Under the pieces are notes generated by a model, which did no database searches, was not told the DNA's origin, and saw nothing but the letters and a program-made list of their open reading frames with translations. A stretch of 64,000 nt of DNA from Larkinella terrae (lineage in GTDB: Bacteria > Bacteroidota > Bacteroidia > Cytophagales > Spirosomataceae): NCBI RefSeq assembly GCF_009668025.1, contig NZ_WJXZ01000014.1:888448-952447 (forward strand). Direction: 5' to 3'. Within the stretch, counting starts at the first letter, position 1. The number at the start of each line of letters is the position of its first letter. The position numbers were made by a program, and so were the translations under genes. This document shows positions 43,580 through 53,417 of this stretch, in pieces.

Positions 43580-44434
43580 ATGAAAACCGAACGCACCATC
43601 CAACAATTGATACCTGCTCCGCTGATGAGCATGGGTGAACTCCGGGTTCGTCAGCCGCTGCCTTCCGGTCGGTTAAGCTATCTCGACCCGTTCGTGTTGC
43701 TGCATCACGGGCATAGTTTCCTGAAAGAAAACGAAAATCCGGATCATTCGGGCGTTGGTCCGCATCCGCACCGGGGTTTTTCGCCGGTAACTTTTGTGTT
43801 CAAGGGGGGCGTGCGGCACCGCGACAGCCGGGGAAACGACCGCAGTGTGTACGAAGGCGGAACCCAGTGGATGAACGCCGGAATGGGCATCATGCACAGC
43901 GAACGCCCGCTTTCCGAAGAGCTGGAAATCATTCAGATGTGGGTCAATACGCCCACGGCGCACAAGAAGGATCAGCCAACGTATTATCCGTTATTGAAAG
44001 AAGAAACGCCCACGTTTGTCAGCGAAGATGGGAAAGTGACCATCAACGTCGTGTCGGGAGAATTGGTCGGTTTGAAAGGCCCGATTCCGACGTTTACGCC
44101 CATTAACTCGGCAACGCTGTACCTGAAAACCGGCGGCAAAATTTACCTGTCGTTGCCCGCCAGTCATAACGCGTTTCTGTATTTGCTGGACGGAAAATTG
44201 CGCGTCGGCGAACAGACGCAAGTCAATGCAAGGTACATGGTGGTTCCGGACAACGACGGCGAAGGCATCACCATCGAAGCGCTCGAAGATACCCGCGTGC
44301 TGTTGATGACGGGTGAACCGATTGGCGAGAAAATCATTGCTCAGGGACCGTTTGTGCTGAATAATGAGGTGGAGGTGATGGAAGCTTACCGCGATTATCG
44401 GATGGGGAAAATGGGCATATTGATCGAAGACTGA
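43580..44434 (+). CDS. pirin family protein (second copy)
   Basis: A 284-residue bicupin of the pirin family. The metal site is visible as G-P-H-P-H-R-G-F (about 57) and M-G-I-M-H-S-E-R (about 100). It is only distantly similar to the pirin at 3811-4707, and may be a separate paralogue. It is a one-gene plus-strand unit, with moeA starting 114 bp downstream. Characterised pirins are Fe-binding and some oxidise quercetin. Confidence 0.86.
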   Translation: MKTERTIQQLIPAPLMSMGELRVRQPLPSGRLSYLDPFVLLHHGHSFLKENENPDHSGVGPHPHRGFSPVTFVFKGGVRHRDSRGNDRSVYEGGTQWMNAGMGIMHSERPLSEELEIIQMWVNTPTAHKKDQPTYYPLLKEETPTFVSEDGKVTINVVSGELVGLKGPIPTFTPINSATLYLKTGGKIYLSLPASHNAFLYLLDGKLRVGEQTQVNARYMVVPDNDGEGITIEALEDTRVLLMTGEPIGEKIIAQGPFVLNNEVEVMEAYRDYRMGKMGILIED

Positions 44435-44547
44435 AAAAGAAGCAATCGCTTAGCGCGGGTTGTGGGCTATTTACAAAGTTTCTGGTAAATTCCCGGCAAT
44501 CCGCGTTTTTGCGTGCCGTTCTTTCGTTGTTTTGCAAAAAAAAGAAT

Positions 44548-45744
44548 ATGCTCTCCGTTACCGAAGCTTTTTCCCTCGTCCTGAAACATCCGCTGGTTCT
44601 ACCCGCCGAAACCATTCCGTTGGCCCAAGCCGCCGGGCGGGTGTTGCGCGAACCGCTCGTGGCCGACCGCGATCTGCCCCCGTTCGATCGGGTTTCGATG
44701 GACGGCATCGCCATTCGATACCAATCGTTTGCCAGCGGGCAGCGGCATTTCCGGGTGGCCGGAGCGCAATTTGCCGGGCAGCCCGCCCAGACGCTGGACG
44801 ACGAAACCGCCTGCCTGGAAGTGATGACCGGAGCCATGTTACCACTTGAAACGGACACGGTTATTCGGTACGAAGACATTCAGATAACGGAAGGCGTGGC
44901 CGAAATCCGCATCGAAACGGTGCTGCCGGGCCAGAATATTCATCAACGGGCGACGGATCGAAAACAAAACGACGAACTGGCTTCGGTCGGAACCCGACTC
45001 GGTCCGCCGGAAATGGCCGTTGCCGCGTCGGTTGGAAAAGCGATGGTTCTGGTGAGTCGCCTGCCCCGGATTGCGTTGATCTCGACCGGCGACGAACTGG
45101 TCGATGTATCGGAAACCCCGGAACCGTACCAGATTCGCCGGTCGAATACGTATCTGCTGCAAACGGTTTTGCAAACCGTCGGGGCCCAAACCGCCCTGCT
45201 GCATTTGCCCGATGACGCCGGGGCGATGGAAACCGAACTGAAATCGCTGTTGAATGACTACGATGCCCTGGTGCTGAGTGGCGGAGTTTCGGCCGGGAAA
45301 GCCGATTTTGTTCCGGGCGTGATGGAGCGTCTGGGCGTTCGGCAGGTCTTTCATCAGGTGGCGCAACGCCCCGGAAAACCGCTGTGGTTTGGGGCATCGG
45401 AAGCCGGAAAAGTGGTTTTTGGATTGCCGGGAAATCCGGTTTCGACCTTTTTGTGCGCTTACCGGTACTTGCTGCCGTGGCTCAACGCGTCGCTGGGCCT
45501 GCGGTTGTCACAGCCGACCGTCGCCCGCCTGAGCCAACCGGTTATGTTTCAACCCCGATTGACGTATTATTTACCGGTCAGTTTGTCAATCAGTCCGGAT
45601 GGGTCGTGGCTGGCGGAGCCGTTGCCCGGTAGCGGCTCGGCAGATTACGCAAACCTGCTGCAATGCGACGGTTTTATGGAATTACCGTCCGAACAATCCG
45701 CGTTTAAGGCCGGTGAGGCCTTCCCGGTTTATACGTTCCGTTAA
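44548..45744 (+). CDS. moeA: molybdopterin molybdenumtransferase MoeA
   Basis: A 398-residue MoeA that inserts molybdate into adenylated molybdopterin. Typical motifs are D-R-V-S-M-D-G (about 49), M-T-G-A-M-L-P, V-L-S-G-G-V-S-A-G-K (about 250) and F-G-L-P-G-N-P-V-S (about 295). I start at the ATG at 44548; the longer frame reaching 44509 adds 13 unlikely residues. No other moa, mob or mod gene is seen in this window, so it is an orphan relative to its usual cluster. Confidence 0.9.
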   Translation: MLSVTEAFSLVLKHPLVLPAETIPLAQAAGRVLREPLVADRDLPPFDRVSMDGIAIRYQSFASGQRHFRVAGAQFAGQPAQTLDDETACLEVMTGAMLPLETDTVIRYEDIQITEGVAEIRIETVLPGQNIHQRATDRKQNDELASVGTRLGPPEMAVAASVGKAMVLVSRLPRIALISTGDELVDVSETPEPYQIRRSNTYLLQTVLQTVGAQTALLHLPDDAGAMETELKSLLNDYDALVLSGGVSAGKADFVPGVMERLGVRQVFHQVAQRPGKPLWFGASEAGKVVFGLPGNPVSTFLCAYRYLLPWLNASLGLRLSQPTVARLSQPVMFQPRLTYYLPVSLSISPDGSWLAEPLPGSGSADYANLLQCDGFMELPSEQSAFKAGEAFPVYTFR

Positions 45745-45954
45745 GGAATGAAAACCCGGTGGCTGGCGATATTCTTGGTTTGAAATTTAGTTAACGATTT
45801 GGAGTTTAAGTAGCTTACAAGTATACTATTGTTTGCTGATGAAATACTTATTGATCATTGGTAATCAATTTATTACCTATTCGTGGCCGGTTTTTTGATT
45901 ATGTGAAAGAAAGGGATTAGGTTTATTCTCTAAATCTATCCACACGGTTCACGA

Positions 45955-47865
45955 ATGAGATTATTTCTGCTTTTTGTCCTGGTATTTATTGCCTGTACAG
46001 GCAATAATTTTGCCCAGACATTTACTTTTTCCAATCTTCCGATTGTCAGTATCAATACCAATAACCAGACAATTACGGACGAGCCCGGCATCCTGGCGGA
46101 CCTGAAAATTATCAATAACGCCAGTGGAATCAACAGCCTGTCCGATCCGCCAAACGAGCACAACGGCAAGGCCAAGGTGGAATTCCGGGGGTGCAGCAGC
46201 CAGAACTTTCCAAAAAAATCGTACGGTTTTGAACTCCGCGATCCCGCCAACACCGCCAATGATTTGAAGGACGACCTGTTTGGTTTTCCGACGGAAAGCG
46301 ACTGGGTTCTGAATGCGTCGTATTCGGATAAAACGTTTATGCGGGACGCCCTGACGTTTTACATGTCGAACCTCACTGGCAACTATGCGTCGCGCACCAA
46401 ATACGTCGAATTGGTGATTGATGGACAATATCAGGGGATTTATGTGCTCGAAGAACGGGTTAAGCGGGACGCAGGCCGGGTGGATGTTAAAAAGCTGGAC
46501 CCCGCAGACAACAGCCTTCCTAAACTGTCGGGCGGTTACATTGTCAAGATTGACAAAGCCTGCGGGAACAACGACCCCGGCCACCGCTGGGCTTCGGATT
46601 ACGCAAGTCCGGGAGCAAATCCGAGTGCGCGACACATCTGGGCTACGCACGCGCCCAACGATAAGGACATTACGACCGATCAATTCAATTACATCAAAAG
46701 TTACATTCAGGCGTTTGAAACCGCTGCCAATGGCCCGACGGTTTGTGATGCGATCAACGGTTATAGTAAATACATTTCGGACGATGCCTTTATCGATCAT
46801 TTTTTGCTTCAGGAAATGACGAGCAATGCCGACGCTTACCGGTTTAGCTCCTTTTTTTCCAAACAGCGCGATAACGAGGGTGGGAAATTGCGGGCCGGAC
46901 CGATTTGGGACATGAGCCAGGCATATGGCTATCTGACCACTCCTTTTTTGGGAAACACCCAGAGCTATCAGGGCTGGCGCTATTTGGGGCCGGGCGATCC
47001 GTCTTTTCCAGTGCCGTTTTTCTGGGGTCAGTTGCTGAGTTGTTGTAATTACCGGGATAAATTGATTGCCCGCTACCAGCAACTCCGGCAAACGACCTTG
47101 AAAACTGCCACGCTGATTGCTTTTATCGACAGCCAGTATGCCTTACTGAATCAGGGAGCGTATGATCGGAATTTCCAGAAATGGCCGATCCTTGGGGTTC
47201 CCATCTGGACCGACGAGCCGTCTTATACCGGTGCCACACTGCTTGATGAAGTCAATTACCTGAAAACCTGGATCACCAACCGCCTGAATTGGATGGATTC
47301 CAACATCGCGTCGGTTTCGAATGCAACTTGTGCGCTGCCGGTCGTCTTTTCCGGTTTTAGCCTGAACAAAAGGGAGGAAGACGTGGTTGTTGCCTGGTCG
47401 ACGAGCTCAGAATTTAACAACGATCATTTTGTCGTGGAACGAAGTACGAATGCCGCCGAGTTTTTTAGCCTGGGCGAGGTGCCCGGACGAGGTAATCCTG
47501 ATGGAGTAGAAAGCTACCAGTTTATCGATAGTTCGCCCTTCCAGGGAATCAATTATTACCGGATTCGGCAGGTAGACGTCAACGGACACGTTGACTTTAC
47601 GCCGGTTAAAGCCATCAATACCAACGAAGACAGGCTGTTTCCCGAATTTTATCCGAACCCGGCCACCGACTTACTCGTTCTGAAAGGAATTGAGCCGGGG
47701 GCTACGATTCAGGTCATGGATAGCCAGGGCCGGGTGAAAGAACAATTTAAAATCACGCAACCGGAACAGCAGCTTTCCACCCGGAATTATGCGACGGGTT
47801 TGTATATTTTACATATCAATGCGCCGGGGCAATACCGTACGTTCAAATTCATCGTCAGAAAATAA
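45955..47865 (+). CDS. CotH-kinase-family protein with type IX secretion tail
   Basis: A 636-residue secreted protein. After a signal peptide (about 1-21) comes a CotH domain (about 35-430) with G-Q-Y-Q-G-I-Y-V-L-E-E-R (about 153) and G-P-I-W-D-M-S-Q-A-Y-G (about 320), where spore-coat CotH kinases carry W-D-F-D. A beta-rich segment (about 460-550) and a C-terminal sorting domain follow (Y-P-N-P-A-T-D near 565, ending G-L-Y-I-L-H-I-N... F-K-F-I-V-R-K). This tail marks type IX secretion, so the protein probably leaves the cell or sits on the surface. The substrate of phosphorylation, if active, is unknown. Confidence 0.85.
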   Translation: MRLFLLFVLVFIACTGNNFAQTFTFSNLPIVSINTNNQTITDEPGILADLKIINNASGINSLSDPPNEHNGKAKVEFRGCSSQNFPKKSYGFELRDPANTANDLKDDLFGFPTESDWVLNASYSDKTFMRDALTFYMSNLTGNYASRTKYVELVIDGQYQGIYVLEERVKRDAGRVDVKKLDPADNSLPKLSGGYIVKIDKACGNNDPGHRWASDYASPGANPSARHIWATHAPNDKDITTDQFNYIKSYIQAFETAANGPTVCDAINGYSKYISDDAFIDHFLLQEMTSNADAYRFSSFFSKQRDNEGGKLRAGPIWDMSQAYGYLTTPFLGNTQSYQGWRYLGPGDPSFPVPFFWGQLLSCCNYRDKLIARYQQLRQTTLKTATLIAFIDSQYALLNQGAYDRNFQKWPILGVPIWTDEPSYTGATLLDEVNYLKTWITNRLNWMDSNIASVSNATCALPVVFSGFSLNKREEDVVVAWSTSSEFNNDHFVVERSTNAAEFFSLGEVPGRGNPDGVESYQFIDSSPFQGINYYRIRQVDVNGHVDFTPVKAINTNEDRLFPEFYPNPATDLLVLKGIEPGATIQVMDSQGRVKEQFKITQPEQQLSTRNYATGLYILHINAPGQYRTFKFIVRK

Positions 47866-47896
47866 ACTTCAAACTCCGCCGGAAAAAACTGTTTTG

Positions 47897-47922
47897 AGGT
47901 GCCGCGCGAGGCACCTTTTTTT
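47897..47922 (+). terminator. rho-independent terminator
   Basis: The stem aggtgcc/ggcacct with a six-base loop and a T-run lies 32 bp past the CotH stop. Confidence 0.88.
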
Positions 47923-47945
47923 CTGTAAAAAGACAAGACAACGCT

Positions 47946-47953
47946 TAACTTTG
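47946..47953 (+). promoter_or_regulatory. candidate -7 box (TAACTTTG)
   Basis: TAACTTTG fits TAnnTTTG and lies about 40 bp before the GTG start at 47994. A -33 box is not clear. Confidence 0.35.
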
Positions 47954-47993
47954 TTATCAGGTATCGTGGTCCCTTTTTATCGCTATCATTTCA

Positions 47994-49097
47994 GTGAAAC
48001 CGCTGTTGTTTTTTCTGGGCTTTTTCGTTGTGCAACTGGCGTGGGCCCGGCAGGAACCGGTTTGGATTGCATTCAGGAAAGAGCCGGTTCTGGTAAAAAA
48101 CGCCACGTTTTCGCTGCTCCGGATCAGGGACGAACGGAACGGGAAATCACAGCTTGGGTCTATTTTGTCCGCATCCAAAGGCAATCTTCCCGTTCGGAGT
48201 AACGACGATGTGACGGATGTTTTCGACGATCTGCTGCGCCCCGGTTTTCAGCCCGATTCCACGCGGGTGCCGGTCATTATTCGCATTCGGGAATTTACCT
48301 TCACGGAAAAAATTAAAACCGATGCCCAGGCCGACGGCACCTGCCGACTGGAACTGGCGTTCGATGTCATGCGGGATGGAAAACCCATTCAGTTAACGAC
48401 TTACACCGCCCGGACGATTTACACCCGCTCGTTTGGACAAACCGATCGGCTGGAACTGGTGGCCCGCAAAGCGCTGGAAAGCGCGGCCCAATACCTGTCC
48501 AACTGGATCAAAGTCAACCGCGACAAAAGCCCGGCGCTGGTGAAAGGGATTAAATTTGCGTACATCGACTACAGCATTCAACAGGCATCGGGCGATACGG
48601 TTTTTTATCACCCGCTCCGCCCGCTGACCTGGGATGACTTTCAGGGCGAACCCCGGCTGAGCAGCCGGAGTGCGGCCTCGATTTTTCCGACTTTTTCCTA
48701 CGACGGCCGAAGCCGCTGGGTCAATGGCTACCTGCTGGTGGAACTGACGTTCAAGACGTTTATGGTCAAAAATATGTCGTGGGTGCGGCCGGGAAACAAG
48801 GACGATTACGGTCTGCGGCACGAGCAAAAACACTTCGATATTGTCAAATTGATTGTGGAACGGTTCAAGCAACGCATTGCTTCCGACGAACACATGGACC
48901 TAGACGATTACAACAGCCGCGTGCAGTTTCTGTATCTGGAAGCCTACCGCGACATGAACCGGTGGCAGCAGCAATACGACGACGAAACCCAGCACGGCCT
49001 CAACCACGCGGAACAGGAACGCTGGAGCCAGAAAGTCGCCAGCGACCTGCGCAATGCCGAAGACCTGACGGCCATTATGATTTCAAACCGGCAGTGA
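47994..49097 (+). CDS. secreted HExxH (DUF922-like) zinc-protease candidate
   Basis: A 367-residue secreted protein with a signal peptide (V/M-K-P-L-L-F-F-L-G-F-F, ending W-A-R-Q). In the second half a zincin-like motif, H-E-Q-K-H-F-D (about 281), stands within a helix, as in DUF922, a family annotated as secreted Zn-dependent proteases. The start codon is GTG. A third metal ligand was not located with certainty. It follows the terminator of the CotH gene and has its own candidate promoter. Confidence 0.65.
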   Translation: MKPLLFFLGFFVVQLAWARQEPVWIAFRKEPVLVKNATFSLLRIRDERNGKSQLGSILSASKGNLPVRSNDDVTDVFDDLLRPGFQPDSTRVPVIIRIREFTFTEKIKTDAQADGTCRLELAFDVMRDGKPIQLTTYTARTIYTRSFGQTDRLELVARKALESAAQYLSNWIKVNRDKSPALVKGIKFAYIDYSIQQASGDTVFYHPLRPLTWDDFQGEPRLSSRSAASIFPTFSYDGRSRWVNGYLLVELTFKTFMVKNMSWVRPGNKDDYGLRHEQKHFDIVKLIVERFKQRIASDEHMDLDDYNSRVQFLYLEAYRDMNRWQQQYDDETQHGLNHAEQERWSQKVASDLRNAEDLTAIMISNRQ

Positions 49098-49106
49098 GTG
49101 GTTGGG

Positions 49107-49256
49107 GATAGACCATTGACGATCGACCATCGACGATTGTGGGAAAGACGAGTCTGCGCTCGCATACCTGGCAAGATGCAGATTATGAAAGTTAGCTATA
49201 GACTCTGAACTGTAAACCAAAAACCGTATACCGTAAACGATACACCAAATACCGCA
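49107..49256. repeat. word-repeat region (GACCATTGACGAT and CTGTAAACCAAAAACC words)
   Basis: Words of the GACCATTGACGAT family (49107-49140) are followed by ctgtaaaccaaaaaccgta-type words (49207-49250) that also occur at 11270-11350. No closed hairpin was found. Confidence 0.45.
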
Positions 49257-49257
49257 T

Positions 49258-50271
49258 ATGCCCATTTCCCTCCGTTTCCACCGTTTCGACCTCCGACTGA
49301 AACACACCTTTACCATTGCCCACGATTCCCGCGACGTGCAGCCGACGCTCATCGTTGAGTTGCAGGACGGTCCGCTGAGCGGTTTTGGCGAGGCCACTTC
49401 CAACAAATACTACGGCATTACGATCGATCGGATGATCGACGCACTGGAAGGAATTCGCGGACTGATCGAAGCCAGCGAGTGGAAAACCGCCGAAGAACTC
49501 TGGCAATTGAGCCATGCGCAACTGAAAGATAACCCGTTCGCGCAGTGCGCGTTAGACGAAGCCGCGCACGATCTCATCGCCAAACGGGCCGGAAAACCGC
49601 TCTACCGGCACTGGAATCTGAACGCCGATCACAATCCCATTACGGACTATACCATCGGCATCGATTCGGTGGAAGTCATGGTTCGGAAAATGCAGGAACT
49701 TCCCTGGCCGCTTTATAAAATTAAACTCGGCACACCCAACGATCTGGCCATCGTTCGGGAACTTCGCAACCATACCGATGCGGTTTTTCGCGTCGATGCC
49801 AACTGCGCCTGGACGGCCGAAACCACCATTCAAAATGCGCTTGTTCTGAAGGACTTAGGGGTCGAGTTTATCGAACAACCCCTCAAAGCCGACGATTGGG
49901 AAGGCATGCAGCGCGTAATGCAGGAGAGCGTTTTACCGGTGATTGCCGACGAAAGTTGCATCATAGAAAGCGATGTGGAACGTTGCGCGGGGTATTTTCA
50001 CGGCGTCAATATCAAACTGACCAAATGCGGAGGACTGACGCCCGCCCGGCGCATGATCGACAAAGCCCGGCAGTTGGGGTTAAAAGTTATGGTGGGCTGC
50101 ATGAACGAAACCAGCGTCGGCATTTCGGCCATCGCGCAGTTGCTGCCTCTGCTCGATTACGTGGACATGGACGGAACGCTGCTCATTGCCAACGACCCGG
50201 CTACGGGCGTGACTTTTGACTTCGGGCGGGTGGTGTACGCGAATGAAAACGGAACGGGCGCGAACCTATGA
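49258..50271 (+). CDS. L-Ala-D/L-Glu (dipeptide) epimerase
   Basis: A 337-residue enolase-superfamily enzyme. The catalytic Lys pair is K-I-K-L-G (about 158), the metal ligands are in D-A-N-C-A-W-T (about 181), I-E-Q-P-L and D-E-S-C, and the second Lys in N-I-K-L-T-K-C-G. The C-terminal D-M-D-G motif is typical of dipeptide epimerases, which invert L-Ala-D-Glu to L-Ala-L-Glu when recycling murein. It overlaps the next gene by four bases (ATGA). The serine hydrolase and NlpC/P60 enzymes nearby support a muropeptide role. Confidence 0.87.
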   Translation: MPISLRFHRFDLRLKHTFTIAHDSRDVQPTLIVELQDGPLSGFGEATSNKYYGITIDRMIDALEGIRGLIEASEWKTAEELWQLSHAQLKDNPFAQCALDEAAHDLIAKRAGKPLYRHWNLNADHNPITDYTIGIDSVEVMVRKMQELPWPLYKIKLGTPNDLAIVRELRNHTDAVFRVDANCAWTAETTIQNALVLKDLGVEFIEQPLKADDWEGMQRVMQESVLPVIADESCIIESDVERCAGYFHGVNIKLTKCGGLTPARRMIDKARQLGLKVMVGCMNETSVGISAIAQLLPLLDYVDMDGTLLIANDPATGVTFDFGRVVYANENGTGANL

Positions 50272-51332
50272 CGAATCATTTTTCAATTGACCACCTGCCC
50301 GGCCGAACCATTAACCTCGACGGGCAGGAATATTTGTTTTTCAGCGGAACGTCGTACCTCGGAATCGCGCAGAACCCATCATTTCGGGCGGGGCTGGCCG
50401 AAGGAATGGCGCGGTACGGAACGGTTTTTGGCTCGTCGCGTAACGGAAATCTGCAACTCCGCATTTATGAAGAGGCCGAGGCTAAACTGGCCGAGTTTGC
50501 CCGCGCCGAAGCGGCTTTGACCCTGTCGTCGGGCATGCTGGCGGGTCAGGCCGTAGTGAGTTGGCTCAAGGCGCAGGATTTTGGCTTCATTTACGGCCCG
50601 AACGCCCACCCGGCCATCTGGCAGGAACCGACGCTCACGCTGCCGCAACTGTCGTTCGACGCCTGGACCCGGCAACTAACCGACCTGTTGGCAGCCGCAA
50701 CCTCGCAGCATGTCGTCATTGCGGTAAATTCCGTAGACGCTTTGTTTTCATTGGATTATTCGTTCGATTGGGTAAATCAACTGCCCGATAGTCAGCAGAT
50801 TACCTTGCTGGTCGATGATTCGCACGGCCTGGGTATCATTGGGCCGGAAGGCAGCGGAATTCGCTCCCGGATTCCGGATCGGCCCAACGTCCGGCTGATC
50901 ATCACCGCGTCGCTGGCGAAGGCGATGGGGTTGCCGGGCGGGGTTATTTTTTCCGATTCAGAAACGCTGAACGCGATTCGCCGGACGGCTTTTTTCGGCG
51001 CCTGCTCACCCATACCTCCGGCCTACCTCTATGCGTTTTGTCAGTCACAGAACCTTTACCTTTCAGCTTTTAAACAACTGGTGGAAAATATTCGCCGGTT
51101 CGAAAACCGGGTCGGAAGTTCGGATTTATTCCAGCATATTCCTGACTATCCGGTCTTTTATACTGCGCAGGATCGGTTATATTCGTCCTTGTTATCGAAT
51201 CGGATTTTTGTGTATTCGTTCGCTTATCCATCGCCCACTGACAAGCCCAATACCCGCATCGTCATCAATGCGTTACACCGACCCGAGGACATCGAACAAT
51301 TAGGCGAAAAGCTGTATGGAAAAACAGGATGA
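50268..51332 (+). CDS. PLP-dependent alpha-oxoamine synthase-like aminotransferase
   Basis: A 354-residue fold-type I PLP enzyme of the class I/II group, close to 8-amino-7-oxononanoate synthase. It shows V-D-D-S-H-G-L-G-I-I-G (PLP-binding Asp and His, about 181) and T-A-S-L-A-K-A-M-G, where the Lys would carry PLP. It overlaps the epimerase by four bases and the serine hydrolase by 17, so the three are one translational unit. A role in amino-acid recovery from muropeptides is inferred. Homologous pairs with dipeptide epimerase are known to me from other Bacteroidota. Confidence 0.82.
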   Translation: MTNHFSIDHLPGRTINLDGQEYLFFSGTSYLGIAQNPSFRAGLAEGMARYGTVFGSSRNGNLQLRIYEEAEAKLAEFARAEAALTLSSGMLAGQAVVSWLKAQDFGFIYGPNAHPAIWQEPTLTLPQLSFDAWTRQLTDLLAAATSQHVVIAVNSVDALFSLDYSFDWVNQLPDSQQITLLVDDSHGLGIIGPEGSGIRSRIPDRPNVRLIITASLAKAMGLPGGVIFSDSETLNAIRRTAFFGACSPIPPAYLYAFCQSQNLYLSAFKQLVENIRRFENRVGSSDLFQHIPDYPVFYTAQDRLYSSLLSNRIFVYSFAYPSPTDKPNTRIVINALHRPEDIEQLGEKLYGKTG

Positions 51333-52605
51333 ATGCATCGGGAACATTAGTCAGAAAATCAGCCGTTTAACGCTCTTTTTTTTACTTTTCATTTCGGTTT
51401 TCCAGTCCGCGAAGGCGCAGCACACCGACAAGTTTCTGGAAGAACTGCTGAAAAAAAATCCGGAGCTGTTTGGGCGTATTCTCAAAGATCCGGCCAAATA
51501 CGACGTTCAGATTCTGTACACGCAGATCAACCGCGACCAACAGAACCGCCCGCTGTTCAAAAGTTACCGCTATAGGCTCGACAAAGACCGGTATTTTTAT
51601 CCTGCCAGCACCGTCAAATTTCCGGCGGTTTTACTGGCGCTGGAGAAGATCAATCAGCTCAGCAAAACACACCCTGGTTTATCGATTTACACGCCTATGC
51701 TGACCGACTCTTCCGAGGCTTATCAGACAGCGAGTCGGAGCGATTTGTCGGCCAAAGATGGACTGCCGTCGGTGGCGCAGTACAGCAAAAAGATCTTTCT
51801 TGCCAGCGACAACAACGCTTTTAACCGGCTGTATGAATTCATTGGCCCCTGTGAGTTTAACGAAAAACTGCGCGACAAAGGCTACCGCAACCTGCGGATG
51901 ACCCACCGGCTTTCGCTTCCGTTAACCCCCGAACAAAACCGCCACACGAATGCCATTACCTTCGCGAGATCCGATACTGTTTTTTACCGGCAACCGGCGG
52001 AGGTATGCGATAAAATTGTGAAACCTGACAAACCGATTCGCCGGGGAACTGGCTATATGAAGGACGGAACGCTGGTGAAAGAGCCGTTCGATTTTACCGA
52101 AAAAAACTATTTTTCGCTGGAGGATCAGCAGGAAATGTTGCGGGCGGTTTTGTTTCCCGATGACGTTCCGGCCCGTGAAAAATTCGATCTCACTTCTGAC
52201 GATTACCGGTTTTTATACCGCTACATGTCCGAACTGCCGCGGGAGTCGACCTATCCAAAATACGACACCACTTTTTACGACAGCATCGCCAAGTTTCTGG
52301 TCTTTGGCGATACGAAAAGCAAAATACCGCCCTCAATCCGGATCTTCAATAAAATTGGCGGGGCTTACGGTTACCTGATCGACAACGCGTACATTGTGGA
52401 TTTCGACAAAGGAGTGGAGTTTCTGCTGTCGGCGGTAATTTACTGCAACGACGACGGAATTTTCAATGATGATAAATACGATTACCAGACAATCGGTTAT
52501 CCCTTTCTGGCCAACCTCGGACGAATCATTTTTGACTATGAAGCGGAGCGGAAACGAGCTAATCAGCCGGATCTGAGCCGGTTTCGGGTGAGTTATGAGC
52601 CATAG
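51316..52605 (+). CDS. serine hydrolase (class A beta-lactamase fold)
   Basis: A 429-residue secreted serine hydrolase. The signal/anchor is near 17-34 (ending A-K-A-Q). The S-x-x-K motif is S-T-V-K in P-A-S-T-V-K-F-P (about 99), and a class-A-like S-D-N-N follows near 157. The enzyme probably acts on peptidoglycan or a related amide. It overlaps the previous gene by 17 bases and is translated from the upstream ATG in a different frame. It belongs with the epimerase operon. Confidence 0.82.
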   Translation: MEKQDECIGNISQKISRLTLFFLLFISVFQSAKAQHTDKFLEELLKKNPELFGRILKDPAKYDVQILYTQINRDQQNRPLFKSYRYRLDKDRYFYPASTVKFPAVLLALEKINQLSKTHPGLSIYTPMLTDSSEAYQTASRSDLSAKDGLPSVAQYSKKIFLASDNNAFNRLYEFIGPCEFNEKLRDKGYRNLRMTHRLSLPLTPEQNRHTNAITFARSDTVFYRQPAEVCDKIVKPDKPIRRGTGYMKDGTLVKEPFDFTEKNYFSLEDQQEMLRAVLFPDDVPAREKFDLTSDDYRFLYRYMSELPRESTYPKYDTTFYDSIAKFLVFGDTKSKIPPSIRIFNKIGGAYGYLIDNAYIVDFDKGVEFLLSAVIYCNDDGIFNDDKYDYQTIGYPFLANLGRIIFDYEAERKRANQPDLSRFRVSYEP

Positions 52606-52723
52606 GGCAGGTTCAGGCTGAATTGGTAACGGTTCAGTCAGGGAAATTGACGATTCATGTAACCATTGGTTGAGTTTCGAAGCGTTCAACGCTAGGTTTG
52701 CAGCGAACAAAACAACTTTACCA

Positions 52724-53185
52724 ATGAAAAGAATTCTCATTTTCCTGTTTGTACTCGGTGCAATTGTCGCTTGCAAAAAAGATAACAACGATCCAACCCC
52801 CGACCAACCGGCTGAACCGGCGGCTAAAGTGGTGGGTAGCTATAAATTGACTTCTTTTCATTTCATCAATGGCGCCAATGAAGTCGAATTGGAAAAGTTA
52901 CCGGTTTTGGAAGGCAATAAAACGGTTGCCTCCGGAACGGCCAAAATCACCAAAAAATCGGATGGAAAAGCCACGCTCGATTTGACCCTTTTCATCGAGG
53001 GAGAAGGCAATATTCCCGTTCTGGAAAAATTTGACATTGAAATCCGCGAATCCGGCAAAGTTTTCGGCCTCTACTCCGACGGCGAACGGATTGGCGACGC
53101 CGACGGCGGTTTTATCATCTTCAACATATCCGGAAAATCCGAGAAGGGCGACGACCTGTTGCTTTCTTTCAATGCAAATAAATAG
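52724..53185 (+). CDS. small lipoprotein, beta-rich, unknown
   Basis: A 153-residue lipoprotein: the signal has the lipobox A-I-V-A-C (Cys17). The mature part, after a D-P-T-P-D-Q-P linker, is a string of short beta strands that suggests a lipocalin-like barrel. I start at M-K-R-I-L (52724) rather than at 52670. It sits between the serine hydrolase and the NlpC/P60 enzyme, so an envelope role is likely. I recognise no specific family. Confidence 0.6.
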   Translation: MKRILIFLFVLGAIVACKKDNNDPTPDQPAEPAAKVVGSYKLTSFHFINGANEVELEKLPVLEGNKTVASGTAKITKKSDGKATLDLTLFIEGEGNIPVLEKFDIEIRESGKVFGLYSDGERIGDADGGFIIFNISGKSEKGDDLLLSFNANK

Positions 53186-53274
53186 TATACGGTTTTCGGT
53201 GGCTGTCGCGCGATTACAATTGCATTAGCCATAACCATAAACTGAAAACCGTAGCCAAAACCTCCACACCCGTA

Positions 53275-53304
53275 AAAGCCAGATTCGTATTCGTCTCTGG
53301 CTTT
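53275..53304 (+). terminator. hairpin after the lipoprotein gene
   Basis: The perfect stem aaagccaga (53275-53283) and tctggcttt (53296-53304) has a weak T-run, so it is a moderate terminator. Confidence 0.6.
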
Positions 53305-53417
53305 CGTATTTTTGTGAAAACAGCCTGTTCTGAACGAAAAATGATGGTTTGTGTGCGGGTTACGGTTTTTGTCAATTATCTTTCTCTTCGAATTTTACCT
53401 GCTGGTTGTAACGTGTC

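Noticed and set aside
45961-47091. Long minus-strand frame opposite CotH
   Set aside because: Antisense shadow of the CotH domain, without signal or domain match.
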